This document shows, piece by piece, positions 1-9,007 of a DNA stretch of 64,000 nucleotides. The notes under the pieces are model-generated. The model searched no databases. It saw nothing but the letters and a program-made list of their open reading frames with translations, and had not been told where the DNA came from. Both the position numbers and the translations under genes were made by a program. The stretch comes from Nitrospirota bacterium (GTDB taxonomy: Bacteria > Nitrospirota > Nitrospiria > Nitrospirales > Nitrospiraceae): positions 90,085 to 154,084 of the forward strand of contig SCVN01000019.1 of the NCBI GenBank assembly GCA_004296885.1, given 5' to 3'. How positions within the stretch are numbered: position 1 is the first letter of the stretch; the number at the start of each line of letters is the position of its first letter.

Positions 1-206
1 TCAACATCGCGCTCCAGCATGACTATGTCCAGCTTGCCGACGTGCTGCCGGTGCTCCAGGCCAGGCCGCCCATGCAACACGTGGTCATCACGGGCCGAGG
101 CGCCAAGAAGGAGCTGATCGAAGCAGCCGATCTTGTCACGGAGATGGGACAGGTGAAGCATCCGTTTCGGAAGGGCGTCAAAGCCCAAAAGGGAGTCGAG
201 TTCTAA
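1..206 (+). CDS. cobO: Cob(I)yrinic acid a,c-diamide adenosyltransferase (CobO/BtuR type), 3' end only
   Basis: Reading from base 3 gives 67 residues ending at TAA 204-206. The C-terminal signature of the CobA/CobO/BtuR family is visible: a VVITGRGA-like strand, then ELIEAADLVTEM, then the family's terminal KHPF..G.KAQKGVEF, which packs on the active site. The enzyme transfers the adenosyl group of ATP to Co(I) corrinoids in the cytoplasm. The 5' part lies outside the window, so the start and the P-loop cannot be seen. It heads the visible part of a cobalamin operon, which also encodes a second, unrelated adenosyltransferase (PduO type) 1.2 kb downstream. Confidence 0.9.
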   Translation, partial: NIALQHDYVQLADVLPVLQARPPMQHVVITGRGAKKELIEAADLVTEMGQVKHPFRKGVKAQKGVEF

Positions 207-207
207 A

Positions 208-396
208 CAGGATGTTGAAAAAGCCCCCCAGCTTTGTTCTCGGTCGCTCGAACCCCTCAACGTGCACAAAGCGAGAGGCAAAGTAACTATCCGCTCGCAG
301 GTGATCGAAGCGAGCGGTTCAAGCGAAGCTTGGTATGTACCTCCTCGGGGGCCTCGCTCCCTGCGGTCTCGCTGGATGGCCTTTTTGAACATCCTG
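208..396. repeat. Palindromic intergenic repeat element, about 189 bp
   Basis: The ends are near-perfect terminal inverted repeats: the left begins CAGGATGTTGAAAAAG and the right, read on the minus strand, begins CAGGATGTTCAAAAAGG; both continue into a CCAGC-like block. The interior is also partly self-complementary and rich in AGCGAGCG/GCTCGCTT-like words. It fills the whole gap between cobO and the CWC gene. It has no transposase and reads like a non-autonomous, MITE-like or REP-like dispersed element; I recall similar end sequences in Nitrospira genomes, but no second copy was noticed in this window. The ribosome site of the next gene starts at its right edge. Confidence 0.7.
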
Positions 397-405
397 GAGA
401 AGTAG

Positions 406-1277
<872 letters not shown>

Positions 1278-1280
<3 letters not shown>

Positions 1281-1362
1281 TGATGAAGGCTGAATGATAA
1301 ATGATGAACGGAAGAAGCAAGAAAGTTTCGATTCATCCTTCAGTATTCCGCACTCATCATTA
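1278..1362. repeat. Short intergenic inverted repeat, copy A
   Basis: The left arm starts TAATGATGAAGGCTGAATGA and the right arm, on the opposite strand, starts TAATGATGAGTGC and later contains CTGAAGGATGAAT. It occupies the whole bluB-pduO gap, so a transcript could fold here without a U-tract. A related unit (copy B, 1961-2041) lies between pduO and cobQ and shares TGATGAAGG(A/C)TGAATGATAAA(T/C)GATG. The ribosome site GGGGAAGAG of pduO begins directly after it. Confidence 0.6.
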
Positions 1363-1373
1363 GGGGAAGAGCG

Positions 1374-1973
1374 ATGCGCATTACCAAAGTTTACACACGC
1401 ACCGGCGATGCGGGCAAAACTCGCCTGGCAGGCGGGCAGCAGATCTGGAAGGACAGTCTGCGGGTAGAGGCGTACGGCACGCTGGATGAGGTCAACGCGT
1501 CGATCGGCTTGGCGCGGGTCTTCAATGCCGAGGCTGCCGAGCCCAAGACCGGACCGGTCCTTGAGGAGTATCTTCGGTGGGTGCAGAACAAGCTCTTCGA
1601 CACCGGCGGCATCTTGGCTACGGCCCCCGGCCAGACGTTTGCGAACATGCCGCAAGTGACCGCGCAGGATGTGACCAGGCTGGAGCGAATGATCGACGCC
1701 TGTCAGAAAGATCTGGCGCCGCTCAAGGAGTTTATCCTGCCGGGGGGCGGCAAGGTGTCCGGCCACTTGCATCAAGCCCGGACCATTTGCCGCAGGGCCG
1801 AACGGCTTTGCGTGAAGCTGGCCAAGGAAGAGCCGGTGGATGGCGTCATCGTGAAGTTCGTAAATCGCCTCAGCGACGCCCTCTTCGTGCTGGCCCGCTG
1901 GGCCGCCAAGAAACAGGGGGAACCGGAGTTTCTCTGGGAGCGGACCACGAAAACGCGGGATAATGAACGATGA
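1374..1973 (+). CDS. pduO: PduO-type ATP:cob(I)alamin adenosyltransferase
   Basis: Cytoplasmic enzyme that adenosylates Co(I) corrinoids. It is unrelated in fold to CobO. The 199 residues carry the N-terminal TRTGDAGKTRLAGG ATP-binding loop, the KD.LRVEAYGTLDEVNA motif at about 26-42, and the helix with CRRAERLC near residue 143. Length is typical. ATG 1374 follows GGGGAAGAG. The last four codons and the stop are formed by the left arm of inverted repeat copy B, so the C-terminal DNER may be a by-product of repeat insertion. Having both CobO and PduO types in one operon suggests separate roles in de novo synthesis and in salvage or delivery; this is inference. Confidence 0.92.
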   Translation: MRITKVYTRTGDAGKTRLAGGQQIWKDSLRVEAYGTLDEVNASIGLARVFNAEAAEPKTGPVLEEYLRWVQNKLFDTGGILATAPGQTFANMPQVTAQDVTRLERMIDACQKDLAPLKEFILPGGGKVSGHLHQARTICRRAERLCVKLAKEEPVDGVIVKFVNRLSDALFVLARWAAKKQGEPEFLWERTTKTRDNER

Positions 1974-2041
1974 ATGATGAACGGAGGAATCGGATGCGAG
2001 TTCTTCTCGTGCATCGTTTATCATTCATCCTTCATCATTGA
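1961..2041. repeat. Short intergenic inverted repeat, copy B
   Basis: Left arm TAATGAACGATGAATGATGA and right arm, read on the minus strand, CAATGATGAAGGATGAATGA then TAAACGATG. It overlaps the last codons of pduO and ends a few bases before the cobQ start. It is related to copy A after bluB. The two copies bracket pduO, which could mean that this gene arrived between two copies, or that the repeat simply tolerates operon gaps. Confidence 0.6.
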
Positions 2042-2047
2042 GAATTC

Positions 2048-3544
2048 ATGGCTGTACGCACCTTAATGGTTCAGGGTACGGCGTCGCACGTGGGCAAGTC
2101 CGTGCTCGTGACGGCCCTCTGCCGGCTGTTCGCGCGGCGCGGGGTCAAGGTCGCGCCCTTCAAGGCGCAGAACATGTCCAATAATTCCTTCGTCACGCCG
2201 GACGGAAGGGAAATCGGGCGCGCCCAGGCGGTGCAGGCGACGGCTTGCCGGTTGGCCCCTCGGACGGATTTCAATCCGGTGCTGATCAAGCCCTCCGGCG
2301 AACGGAGCGCCCAGTTGGTGGTGAACGGGCTGGTGGCCGGGCGGTTGGAGGCCTCCGATTTTGGCCTGGTTAAGCGAGCGCACTGGTCTGCCGTTTGCGA
2401 GGCCTTTGCCCGGTTGGCCGGGGAGTTCGACGTGGTCATTCTCGAAGGAGCCGGCAGCCCGGCCGAAATCAATCTGCGCGACCGGGACATCGTGAATATG
2501 GCCATGGCACGGGAAGCGCAGGCGCCGGTTATCCTGGCGGGTGACATTGATCGGGGCGGGGTCTTTGCGGCACTGGTGGGGACCTTGGCTTTGCTTGAGC
2601 CGGAGGAGCGTGCCCACGTCAAAGGATTTCTGGTCAACAAGTTTCGCGGCGATGCGGATCTGCTGACGCCGGGCGTCAAGATGGTGGAAGCCCGGTGCGG
2701 GATCCCTTGCCTGGGCGTGGTGCCCCATTGGCACGATCTCCAGGTGCCGCAGGAAGACTCGCTGGGATGGGAAGACCGGCATGACGCCACGTCCCGGCTG
2801 ACGGATACCCTGACGGTCGGCGTCGTGGACGTGCCGGCCATTTCGAATTTCACCGACTTCGACGCGCTGGCTTGTGAACCGGATGTCCGTCTGGTCCGGG
2901 TCGCCGGGCCGATCACCCAGCCGCTCGATGCGTTGCTCTTCCCCGGCACCAAGAACACGGCCGAAGCGCTGCGTTTCGTGAAGGCACGGACGCTCGACCA
3001 GGTTGCCCGGCAGGTGCTGGCTGCCGGGGGAAAGATCGTGGGGCTCTGCGGAGGGTTTCAACTGTTGGGCAAGCGGATTCTCGATCCGGACCGGGTCGAA
3101 TCGTCGGAGGGCGAGCTTGAAGGCTTGGGGCTGCTGAATGTGACGACCAGCTTTGCTCGAGACAAGGTTACGGTGGGGGTGAGCGGACGTCACCCGGCGA
3201 GCGGCTCTCCGGTGGAAGGGTACGAAGTGCACATGGGCCGAACCAGTTTGGGCGCAGGAGCCGTTCCTTGGTTGGAGGTCCGGGCCCCCGGTGAGGCAGC
3301 CATGCGGCCTGAAGGGGCCAGCTCGGAGGACGGTCTTGTGCTCGGCACCTACGTTCACGGACTCTTCGATGCGGTGGCCTTTCGACGGGTCTTTCTCAAT
3401 TGGCTCCGTGAGGCGCGAGGCTGGGCTCCCCTGCCGGTGCAGCCGGGGACTTCCCTGGATGAACAGATCGACCGGCTGGCCGATTTTATGGCCAAGCATC
3501 TGGACCTGGCGGCCATTGATGCGATTCTTGAGCGGGGGCTCTAA
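2048..3544 (+). CDS. cobQ: Cobyric acid synthase (glutamine-dependent amidase)
   Basis: CobQ amidates positions b, d, e and g of adenosylcobyrinic acid a,c-diamide using glutamine and ATP. 498 residues, the expected size. The N-terminal dethiobiotin-synthetase-like ATPase starts MVQGTASHVGKS (P-loop) and continues APFKAQNMSNNSFVTPDG, a CobQ signature. The C-terminal class I glutamine amidotransferase domain shows IVGLCGGFQLLG with the nucleophilic Cys (about residue 336) and GYEVHMGRT, and the catalytic His in GTYVHGLFD. ATG 2048 lies just after the repeat and has only a weak Shine-Dalgarno. cobU follows directly. Confidence 0.96.
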   Translation: MAVRTLMVQGTASHVGKSVLVTALCRLFARRGVKVAPFKAQNMSNNSFVTPDGREIGRAQAVQATACRLAPRTDFNPVLIKPSGERSAQLVVNGLVAGRLEASDFGLVKRAHWSAVCEAFARLAGEFDVVILEGAGSPAEINLRDRDIVNMAMAREAQAPVILAGDIDRGGVFAALVGTLALLEPEERAHVKGFLVNKFRGDADLLTPGVKMVEARCGIPCLGVVPHWHDLQVPQEDSLGWEDRHDATSRLTDTLTVGVVDVPAISNFTDFDALACEPDVRLVRVAGPITQPLDALLFPGTKNTAEALRFVKARTLDQVARQVLAAGGKIVGLCGGFQLLGKRILDPDRVESSEGELEGLGLLNVTTSFARDKVTVGVSGRHPASGSPVEGYEVHMGRTSLGAGAVPWLEVRAPGEAAMRPEGASSEDGLVLGTYVHGLFDAVAFRRVFLNWLREARGWAPLPVQPGTSLDEQIDRLADFMAKHLDLAAIDAILERGL

Positions 3545-3615
3545 CAGTGAAATCGGTCAGGCGTCAGGGGGGAGGCGTGAAGGCTAAAAGGAAGAGCCCA
3601 AGCCGCTCACGTTTC

Positions 3616-4143
3616 ATGTCTTCCCGGCGCGGGCGGCTGATTTTCATACTGGGCGGAGCCGCGTCGGGAAAGAGCGAGACAGCCCTTGCGATGGCGGGTA
3701 ACGCCGGTCCCAGGGCCTTCGTAGCGACCGGGCAACCCTTGGATGGCGAGATGGCCGAGCGTATCCGCCGGCACCAGGCCTCGCGGCAGGCAGACTGGCG
3801 GACCGAAGAAGTGCCGGTGGATCTGGCCGGCTGGTTCGACAAGCAGGGCCGGACTTATCGGATCATCCTCGTGGATTGTCTGACCCTCTGGCTGAGCAAT
3901 CTGCAAGGCCGCGGCGTTCCCGAATCGCAGGTGCCGGCGCTGGTTTCCGAGCTGCTGCGCGCGATCAGGGCCGTTAAGGCACGGGTCGTGGTTGTCAGCA
4001 ACGAACTGGGCCTGGGGCTGGTGCCGACGGATGTCTCCGCCAGGCGGTTCCGGGACCTGGCGGGGCGGGTCAACCAACAGTTTGCTGCGGAGGCGGATGA
4101 GGCCTATTTTGTGGTCAGTGGTCTGCCGGTACGAATCAAGTAA
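3616..4143 (+). CDS. cobU: Adenosylcobinamide kinase / adenosylcobinamide-phosphate guanylyltransferase
   Basis: Bifunctional enzyme that phosphorylates adenosylcobinamide and then transfers GMP to it, giving adenosylcobinamide-GDP for CobS. From ATG 3616 the protein has 175 residues and starts at the family's usual place: LIFILGGAASGKSETA (P-loop), then FVATGQPLDGEMAERIRRHQ with the GMP-accepting His region, ILVDCLTLWLSN, and VVSNELGLGLVPTD. In-frame GTG codons at 3547 and 3577 would add a basic extension unlike the family, and that DNA resembles degraded CGTGAA-type repeats, so 3616 is preferred, although its Shine-Dalgarno is poor. Confidence 0.93.
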   Translation: MSSRRGRLIFILGGAASGKSETALAMAGNAGPRAFVATGQPLDGEMAERIRRHQASRQADWRTEEVPVDLAGWFDKQGRTYRIILVDCLTLWLSNLQGRGVPESQVPALVSELLRAIRAVKARVVVVSNELGLGLVPTDVSARRFRDLAGRVNQQFAAEADEAYFVVSGLPVRIK

Positions 4144-4173
4144 CGTGATCAGACAGCAAGGAGTTGCGAGAGG

Positions 4174-5226
4174 ATGCTGAAGGAAGCCATCGATGCGGTC
4201 CGGCCAGTTGATCGGGAGGCCCAGGCTCGTGCGCAGGCTCGTCTGGATCGGCTGACCAAGCCGGTCGGGAGCCTGGGGCGGCTGGAAGAGCTGGCTGCTC
4301 GGTATGTCTCGATTACGGGCAAGATTCCCCCTCCCATGCCGCGAGCCGCGATCTACACCTTTGCCGCCGATCACGGAATAGCTGGCGAGGGGGTCAGCGC
4401 TTACCCCAGCGCCGTGACTCCACAAATGGTGTTGAACTTTCTTCGGGGCGGCGCGGCGGTCAATGTCCTGGCCCGTCACGCGGGGGCCGAGGTCCGGGTC
4501 GTGGATATCGGTGTGGCCTATGACTTCGGGCCAATGCCGGGATTGATCGGCCGGAAAATTGCCGCCGGGACCAAGAATTTCTCCGTGGAGCCGGCCATGA
4601 GCCGTACCGAGGCCGAGTGTGCCTTGCTGGTCGGCGTGGAACTGGCTGCGCAAGCGGCGCAAGAAGGCATCGGTCTCATCGGCACGGGCGACATGGGGAT
4701 CGGCAACACGACCCCCAGTGCGGCGATCACCGCCGTTGTGACAGGGACGCCGGTCGCCGTGGTGACCGGTCGGGGCACGGGCATTGATGACGAAGGGTAC
4801 AGGCGTAAAGTTGCGGTCATTGAACGGGCTTTGGCGCTGCACCGGCCCGATCTTCACGATCCGTTGGATCTGCTGGCCAAGGTAGGCGGGTTTGAGATCG
4901 CCGGGCTCGCCGGACTGATCATCGGGGCTGCCGGCCACCGGATTCCGGTCGTTCTGGACGGCTTCATTTCCGGCGCCGCGGCGCTGGTGGCGGCGGCCTT
5001 GCAACCGCTCTGCCGGGAATTCATGATGGCCTCCCATCTCTCCGTGGAGCAAGGGCACCAGGCTGTGCTCCGCCACCTGAACCTCAAGCCCTTGTTGGCC
5101 CTGGATCTCCGTCTTGGCGAGGGGACCGGCGCCTGTTTGGGCATCGGTCTCGTACAGGGTAGCCTCAAGATTCTGACCGAGATGGCCACTTTCGGCGAAG
5201 CCGGCGTCTCAGAACGTGAAAGGTAA
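4174..5226 (+). CDS. cobT: Nicotinate-nucleotide--dimethylbenzimidazole phosphoribosyltransferase
   Basis: Makes alpha-ribazole phosphate from nicotinate mononucleotide and dimethylbenzimidazole. 350 residues, as in other CobT proteins. Visible motifs: LTKPVGSLGRLEELA at about 26-40, the FAADHGIAGEGVSAYP segment near residue 65, IGTGDMGIGNTTPSAA near 170, and the C-terminal DLRLGEGTGA, whose Glu is the catalytic base of the family. AAGGAG precedes the ATG by a wide gap. Together with BluB upstream and CobU/CobS beside it, this completes nucleotide loop assembly. Confidence 0.96.
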   Translation: MLKEAIDAVRPVDREAQARAQARLDRLTKPVGSLGRLEELAARYVSITGKIPPPMPRAAIYTFAADHGIAGEGVSAYPSAVTPQMVLNFLRGGAAVNVLARHAGAEVRVVDIGVAYDFGPMPGLIGRKIAAGTKNFSVEPAMSRTEAECALLVGVELAAQAAQEGIGLIGTGDMGIGNTTPSAAITAVVTGTPVAVVTGRGTGIDDEGYRRKVAVIERALALHRPDLHDPLDLLAKVGGFEIAGLAGLIIGAAGHRIPVVLDGFISGAAALVAAALQPLCREFMMASHLSVEQGHQAVLRHLNLKPLLALDLRLGEGTGACLGIGLVQGSLKILTEMATFGEAGVSERER

Positions 5227-5236
5227 ACAGTAAGAC

Positions 5237-6040
5237 GTGAATGGGAAGACCGGTGCATCGGGCCCCTCATCATGTACCATGCACTGTGTGCGGCCGTTCG
5301 TGATCGCCTGGCAGTTTCTGACCGCAATCCCGGTGGCCCGTTCCTGCGACGATCCAACGCCGGAGGAGCTGGCTTCGTCGATGGGCTGGTATCCGCTCGT
5401 CGGCTTGATCCTGGGAGTGATCCTTGCGGCAAGCGATTTCCTGCTCGCCCAGGTCTTCTCGGACCATGTCGTGAACGGGTTGCTCATCGTTTTGCTGGTC
5501 GTCTTGACCAGGGGCCTGCATCAGGACGGCTTGGCCGATACCCTCGATGGGTTGGCGGGCGGGCGGAGTCCGGTCGAACGGCTGGCGATCATGCGCGATG
5601 GTCGGATCGGCGCGATCGGCGCCACGGGCCTTGCGCTGGTTTTGGGGCTCAAGTATGCGGGCTTGACGGACCTGCCGGACGAGGGGCGGCTGTCCCTCCT
5701 GCTCTGTCTGCCCGCGGCCGGACGATGGGCCATGGTGGTGAGCGCGATCTCGGCTCCCTATGCACGATCCGAAGGAGGCCTGGCCCAACCGTTCATTGCG
5801 CACCTGTCGATGCGGCATGTGGCCTGGGCCACCGGCTTGCTGGGACTCGCGCTTCTCTGGGCCGTCGGTCCGGTCAGCGCCTTGACCTGTCTGGCTGTTC
5901 TGGGGATCGCGGTCTATGCCATGACCCTCTTCGCCCGTCGGCTCTTCGGCGGCATCACCGGCGATACCTTGGGCGCGGTCAATGAAATCGTGGAAGTCCT
6001 GTTTCTAATGGCGGCTCCGTTATTCTTCGGTCAGCGATGA
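5237..6040 (+). CDS. cobS: Adenosylcobinamide-GDP ribazoletransferase (cobalamin synthase)
   Basis: Integral membrane enzyme joining adenosylcobinamide-GDP to alpha-ribazole (phosphate). 267 residues from ATG 5237. A start at ATG 5279 (MHCVRPFVIAWQFLT) would match the family's usual N-terminus better, because CobS proteins normally begin just before the F...AIPV stretch. Key features are TRGLHQDGLADTLDGLAGG with the metal-binding D-x-x-D-x-x-D pattern at about residues 95-112, then ERLAIMRDGRIGAIG, and at least six hydrophobic helices, ending in GGITGDTLGAVNEIVE. The stop overlaps the cbiB start by 4 bases (ATGA). Confidence 0.94.
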   Translation: MNGKTGASGPSSCTMHCVRPFVIAWQFLTAIPVARSCDDPTPEELASSMGWYPLVGLILGVILAASDFLLAQVFSDHVVNGLLIVLLVVLTRGLHQDGLADTLDGLAGGRSPVERLAIMRDGRIGAIGATGLALVLGLKYAGLTDLPDEGRLSLLLCLPAAGRWAMVVSAISAPYARSEGGLAQPFIAHLSMRHVAWATGLLGLALLWAVGPVSALTCLAVLGIAVYAMTLFARRLFGGITGDTLGAVNEIVEVLFLMAAPLFFGQR

Positions 6041-6990
6041 CCGGGTCGTCGCTTCTGCTGGCCTGTCTGCTCGATGCCTGGTTGGGCGATCCCCGTTGGT
6101 TTCCCCATCCGGTGCGGCTCATGGGCCGGTGCATCGCCCGGTATGAAGCGACGATCCGGCGAGTCGCGCAGCGTCCGGTGGGGCTTCGATTGGCCGGTCT
6201 TGCGCTCGCGATTGGTTTGCCGATCGGCGTCTGGGCCGCCGGGTGGGGCCTGATCCGGCTGGCCGGGTTGGTGCATCCGCTGGCGGCGACCGGTGTGGAA
6301 ATCCTGCTGGCCTATACCACGCTGGCCGTCAGAGACCTGGCCGATCATGCGGCCCTCGTCTTACGCGCACTACGGGGCAGTACGTTAGAGGAGGCACGAG
6401 CCGCAGTCTCTCACATCGTGGGGCGTGATACCGACTCCTTGTCTGAACCCGACGTGGTGCGGGCGACGGTGGAGACCATCGCCGAAAGCACGGCGGATGG
6501 CGGGATCGCTCCGCTTTTTTATCTGGCGCTGGGCGGGGCGCCCCTGGCGCTGGCCTTCAAGGCCGTCAGCACCCTGGACTCCATGGTGGGGCATCGCGAT
6601 GCACGCTATCGAGACTTCGGGTGGGCTTCCGCCCGCCTGGACGATGCGGCCAATTGGATTCCGGCGCGCCTGGCTGCCTGTTTGCTGGTTCTGGCTGGGG
6701 GACTCACCAGGTTCCGTGCCGACCTGGTCGTGCGTGCCTGGTCCATTGTCATGCGCGACGCGGGCAAGCATGAGAGTCCCAACAGCGGCTGGCCCGAGGC
6801 GGCCATGGCGGGAGCGTTGCAAGTCCAGCTCGGCGGTCGGAACGTCTACGAGGGGATCGTCATCGAGCTGCCACGCATCGGAGACTCGGGCCAGGCCTTG
6901 CAGACGGATCATATCCGACAAGCGTTGGTCCTGATGGCGACGGCTTCGGTCTTGGCGACCGGGTTGGCGGCCGCCTGGCGGTTCGCATGA
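6037..6990 (+). CDS. cbiB: Adenosylcobinamide-phosphate synthase CbiB
   Basis: Membrane protein that attaches the aminopropanol (phosphate) arm to cobyric acid. 317 residues with several transmembrane helices. Family features: N-terminal LLDAWLGDPRWFPHPVRLMG, the SHIVGRDT segment near residue 129, VRATVETIAESTADGGIAPLFY at about 144-165, STLDSMVGHRDARYRDFGWASARLDD, and the terminal MRDAGKHESPNSGWPEAAMAGAL. The start overlaps cobS and the end overlaps cobD (ATGA at both junctions), so expression is tightly coupled. Its substrate is supplied by CobQ and by the decarboxylase encoded next. Confidence 0.95.
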   Translation: MTGSSLLLACLLDAWLGDPRWFPHPVRLMGRCIARYEATIRRVAQRPVGLRLAGLALAIGLPIGVWAAGWGLIRLAGLVHPLAATGVEILLAYTTLAVRDLADHAALVLRALRGSTLEEARAAVSHIVGRDTDSLSEPDVVRATVETIAESTADGGIAPLFYLALGGAPLALAFKAVSTLDSMVGHRDARYRDFGWASARLDDAANWIPARLAACLLVLAGGLTRFRADLVVRAWSIVMRDAGKHESPNSGWPEAAMAGALQVQLGGRNVYEGIVIELPRIGDSGQALQTDHIRQALVLMATASVLATGLAAAWRFA

Positions 6991-8081
6991 AGACGGTTCC
7001 TGCCCATGGCGGCAATGTGTACGAAGCCGCTCGCGCGAGCGGGCGCCCGATCGGCCGGTTGACGGACTTCAGCGCCAGCATCAATCCGCTCGGTCCCTCA
7101 CCGGCTGCCGTCCGGGCCTTGCGGCATTCGCTGCCCCAGCTCGTCCATTATCCGGACCCAGACTGCCTGACGCTCAGGCGAGCCCTGGCGAAACGTTGGC
7201 GTCTGGCGTCCGACCAGATCCTGGTCGGGAACGGTTCGACCGAATTGATCCATTTGCTCCCGCGCGCCCTTGGGATTCGCCATGCGCTGCTGATCGGCCC
7301 GACCTTTTCAGAATATGCGCGCGCCGTGGCATTGGCCGGAGGGCGGATCAGCTATCTGCATGCCAGGCGGAGCGAGGGCTATCGTCCGCCGCTTGAGCGG
7401 GTGCTGCACGCGATGCAGCACAGCCGAAAGCCGGTGGATGCGATCTTCCTCTGCAACCCCAACAGCCCGACCGGTCGGGCCGTCGGGGCGGCATCGGTGC
7501 GGGCCCTGGTGCGGGCGGCGGCTCGGCGCCGCATTCGGGTTATCCTGGATGAGACGTTTGTTGAGTATTGCGCGGAGCGGTCGGTGCTCCGTGACGTCCC
7601 GCGCTCGGCCAATCTGCTGGTCCTGCGAAGCTTTACTAAATTCTACGCCATGCCGGCCCTTCGTCTCGGCTACCTGGTTGGAGCCGTGCCGCTCATTCAA
7701 CGGGTCCGTGCGCTCCAGCCCCCCTGGTCGGTGAATACGCCGGCCCAGGTGTTCGCCCTGGCCGCTCTTGGAGACCAAGGCCACGCCAACCGCAGCCTGG
7801 CCTCCGTGCAACAGGAGCGAGCCCGCTTCGTTATGAACCTGAAGGCCCTGCCAGGGGTGACGGTCTATCCTTCGGAGGCCAACTTCCTGCTGCTGGAATT
7901 GCCGATGGCACTGTCCGCTCGCGTCTGTGCCGAAGCCTTGGCCCGCCGAGGCCTGCTGATCAGGGACTGCTCCTCGGTGCCCGGTTTGAATCGACGAACG
8001 GTTCGAGTGGCGGTACGCCGCCGGATGGAGAATTGCCGTCTGGTGACCGCCCTGTGCAAGTGGATCGGAGCGCAAGCGTGA
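6987..8081 (+). CDS. cobD: L-threonine-O-3-phosphate decarboxylase (CobD/CobC-type PLP enzyme)
   Basis: Fold-type I PLP enzyme of the histidinol-phosphate aminotransferase family; in cobalamin operons this member decarboxylates threonine phosphate to (R)-1-aminopropan-2-ol phosphate. 364 residues. The N-terminus HGGNVYEAAR, then DFSASINPLGPS, YPDPDCLTLR, CNPNSPTGR, LDETFVEY and RSFTKFYAMPALRLGYLVG (Schiff-base Lys within SFTKF) are all typical of CobD/CobC. A true histidinol-phosphate aminotransferase is unlikely, given the HGGN start and the position between cbiB and cbiZ. It overlaps both neighbours by 4 bases. Confidence 0.93.
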   Translation: MKTVPAHGGNVYEAARASGRPIGRLTDFSASINPLGPSPAAVRALRHSLPQLVHYPDPDCLTLRRALAKRWRLASDQILVGNGSTELIHLLPRALGIRHALLIGPTFSEYARAVALAGGRISYLHARRSEGYRPPLERVLHAMQHSRKPVDAIFLCNPNSPTGRAVGAASVRALVRAAARRRIRVILDETFVEYCAERSVLRDVPRSANLLVLRSFTKFYAMPALRLGYLVGAVPLIQRVRALQPPWSVNTPAQVFALAALGDQGHANRSLASVQQERARFVMNLKALPGVTVYPSEANFLLLELPMALSARVCAEALARRGLLIRDCSSVPGLNRRTVRVAVRRRMENCRLVTALCKWIGAQA

Positions 8082-8872
8082 CCCGCCGCTCTTCCATCGA
8101 AACCCGCTTCCTGGTGGAGAGCGAGACTCTGCTGATCGACCTGGAGAAGCGGTTGAAGATCCTGTCCTCCGCTTCCTGTCACGGCGGGCTGGTCCGGGCC
8201 CGGTACATCATGAACCATCAGGTTCCGGCCAATCCGGTCGCGGCGCCATCTGCTCCATCCGGACGCAAGTGGACGGATCCCGCGAAGTACTTGAAGCAAG
8301 TGGCCGGCGGGCTGGGAGTGGTCGGCGAAGCGGTGGCGCTCATGACCGCGGTCCCGATGAAACAACTCGTGACGTTGCGTGAAGAAGCGGACGGTGTGTG
8401 GGTCGAAGGGTTTGTCACCGTCGGCGTGACCAATGCCGTGCGGGCCGGGGATCCGGTGAAACCGGCGGCGGCGGATCGACACGCCAAGCCTGGCACGATC
8501 AACATTATCCTGGTCACCAATGCGCGCCTGGCCGATTCGGCCATGGTCGGGGCGGTGCAAGTGTTGACGGAAAGCAAGGCGGCGGTGCTCCTTGCCGCGG
8601 GCGTTCCCAGCTGGAGCGGCCGTCGGGGAGCCACCGGGACCGGCACCGACGCGGTGGTCATTGCCTGCGGAGCCGGCCGGAGTGGCCCGCAGCTCCGTTA
8701 CAGCGGGACCCACACCAAGATCGGAGAGCTGATCGGGCGGCTGGTCATGCGGGGGGTGAACGAGGGGCTGAAGCGGTCGGAGCGGTGGTTGAAACGGAGG
8801 CTTGCCCAGGGCGATCGGCAGGCCGCCATGAAAAGAGCTTTCCCGCTTGCAGCGCAAGATAAATCCTTGTAG
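8078..8872 (+). CDS. cbiZ: Adenosylcobinamide amidohydrolase CbiZ
   Basis: CbiZ hydrolyses adenosylcobinamide or pseudo-cobamides to adenosylcobyric acid, allowing salvage and remodelling of corrinoids with the wrong lower ligand. 264 residues from GTG 8078, whose GTGA overlaps the cobD stop; an in-frame ATG at 8033 inside cobD is less likely. Recognisable motifs: VTVGVTNAVRAGDP, GTINIILVTNARLADSAMVGAV, and TGTGTDAVVIACG followed by YSGTHTKIGELIGR. It is the last gene of the operon. CbiZ together with CobU gives two entry routes for imported cobinamide. Confidence 0.92.
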   Translation: MTRRSSIETRFLVESETLLIDLEKRLKILSSASCHGGLVRARYIMNHQVPANPVAAPSAPSGRKWTDPAKYLKQVAGGLGVVGEAVALMTAVPMKQLVTLREEADGVWVEGFVTVGVTNAVRAGDPVKPAAADRHAKPGTINIILVTNARLADSAMVGAVQVLTESKAAVLLAAGVPSWSGRRGATGTGTDAVVIACGAGRSGPQLRYSGTHTKIGELIGRLVMRGVNEGLKRSERWLKRRLAQGDRQAAMKRAFPLAAQDKSL

Positions 8873-9007
8873 CATAAGGCCTTATTTTTGGTATCGCTTG
8901 AACGGCGGTACGGTTTTGTAGAGATGATCGCGTGCTTCGACGAAACGGCTGAAGCACTGATATCTTGCGTGGTCCGGATCCTGGGCCGCACAACCGAGGA
9001 GGACATT

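Noticed and set aside
2063..5076. Long minus-strand frames opposite cobQ, cobU and cobT
   Set aside because: They are shadows of the plus-strand cobalamin genes, with no domains or starts.
8033..8077. Earlier ATG start for cbiZ inside cobD
   Set aside because: The GTG at 8078 gives the standard 4-base overlap seen at the other junctions of this operon, and the extra residues are not family-like.
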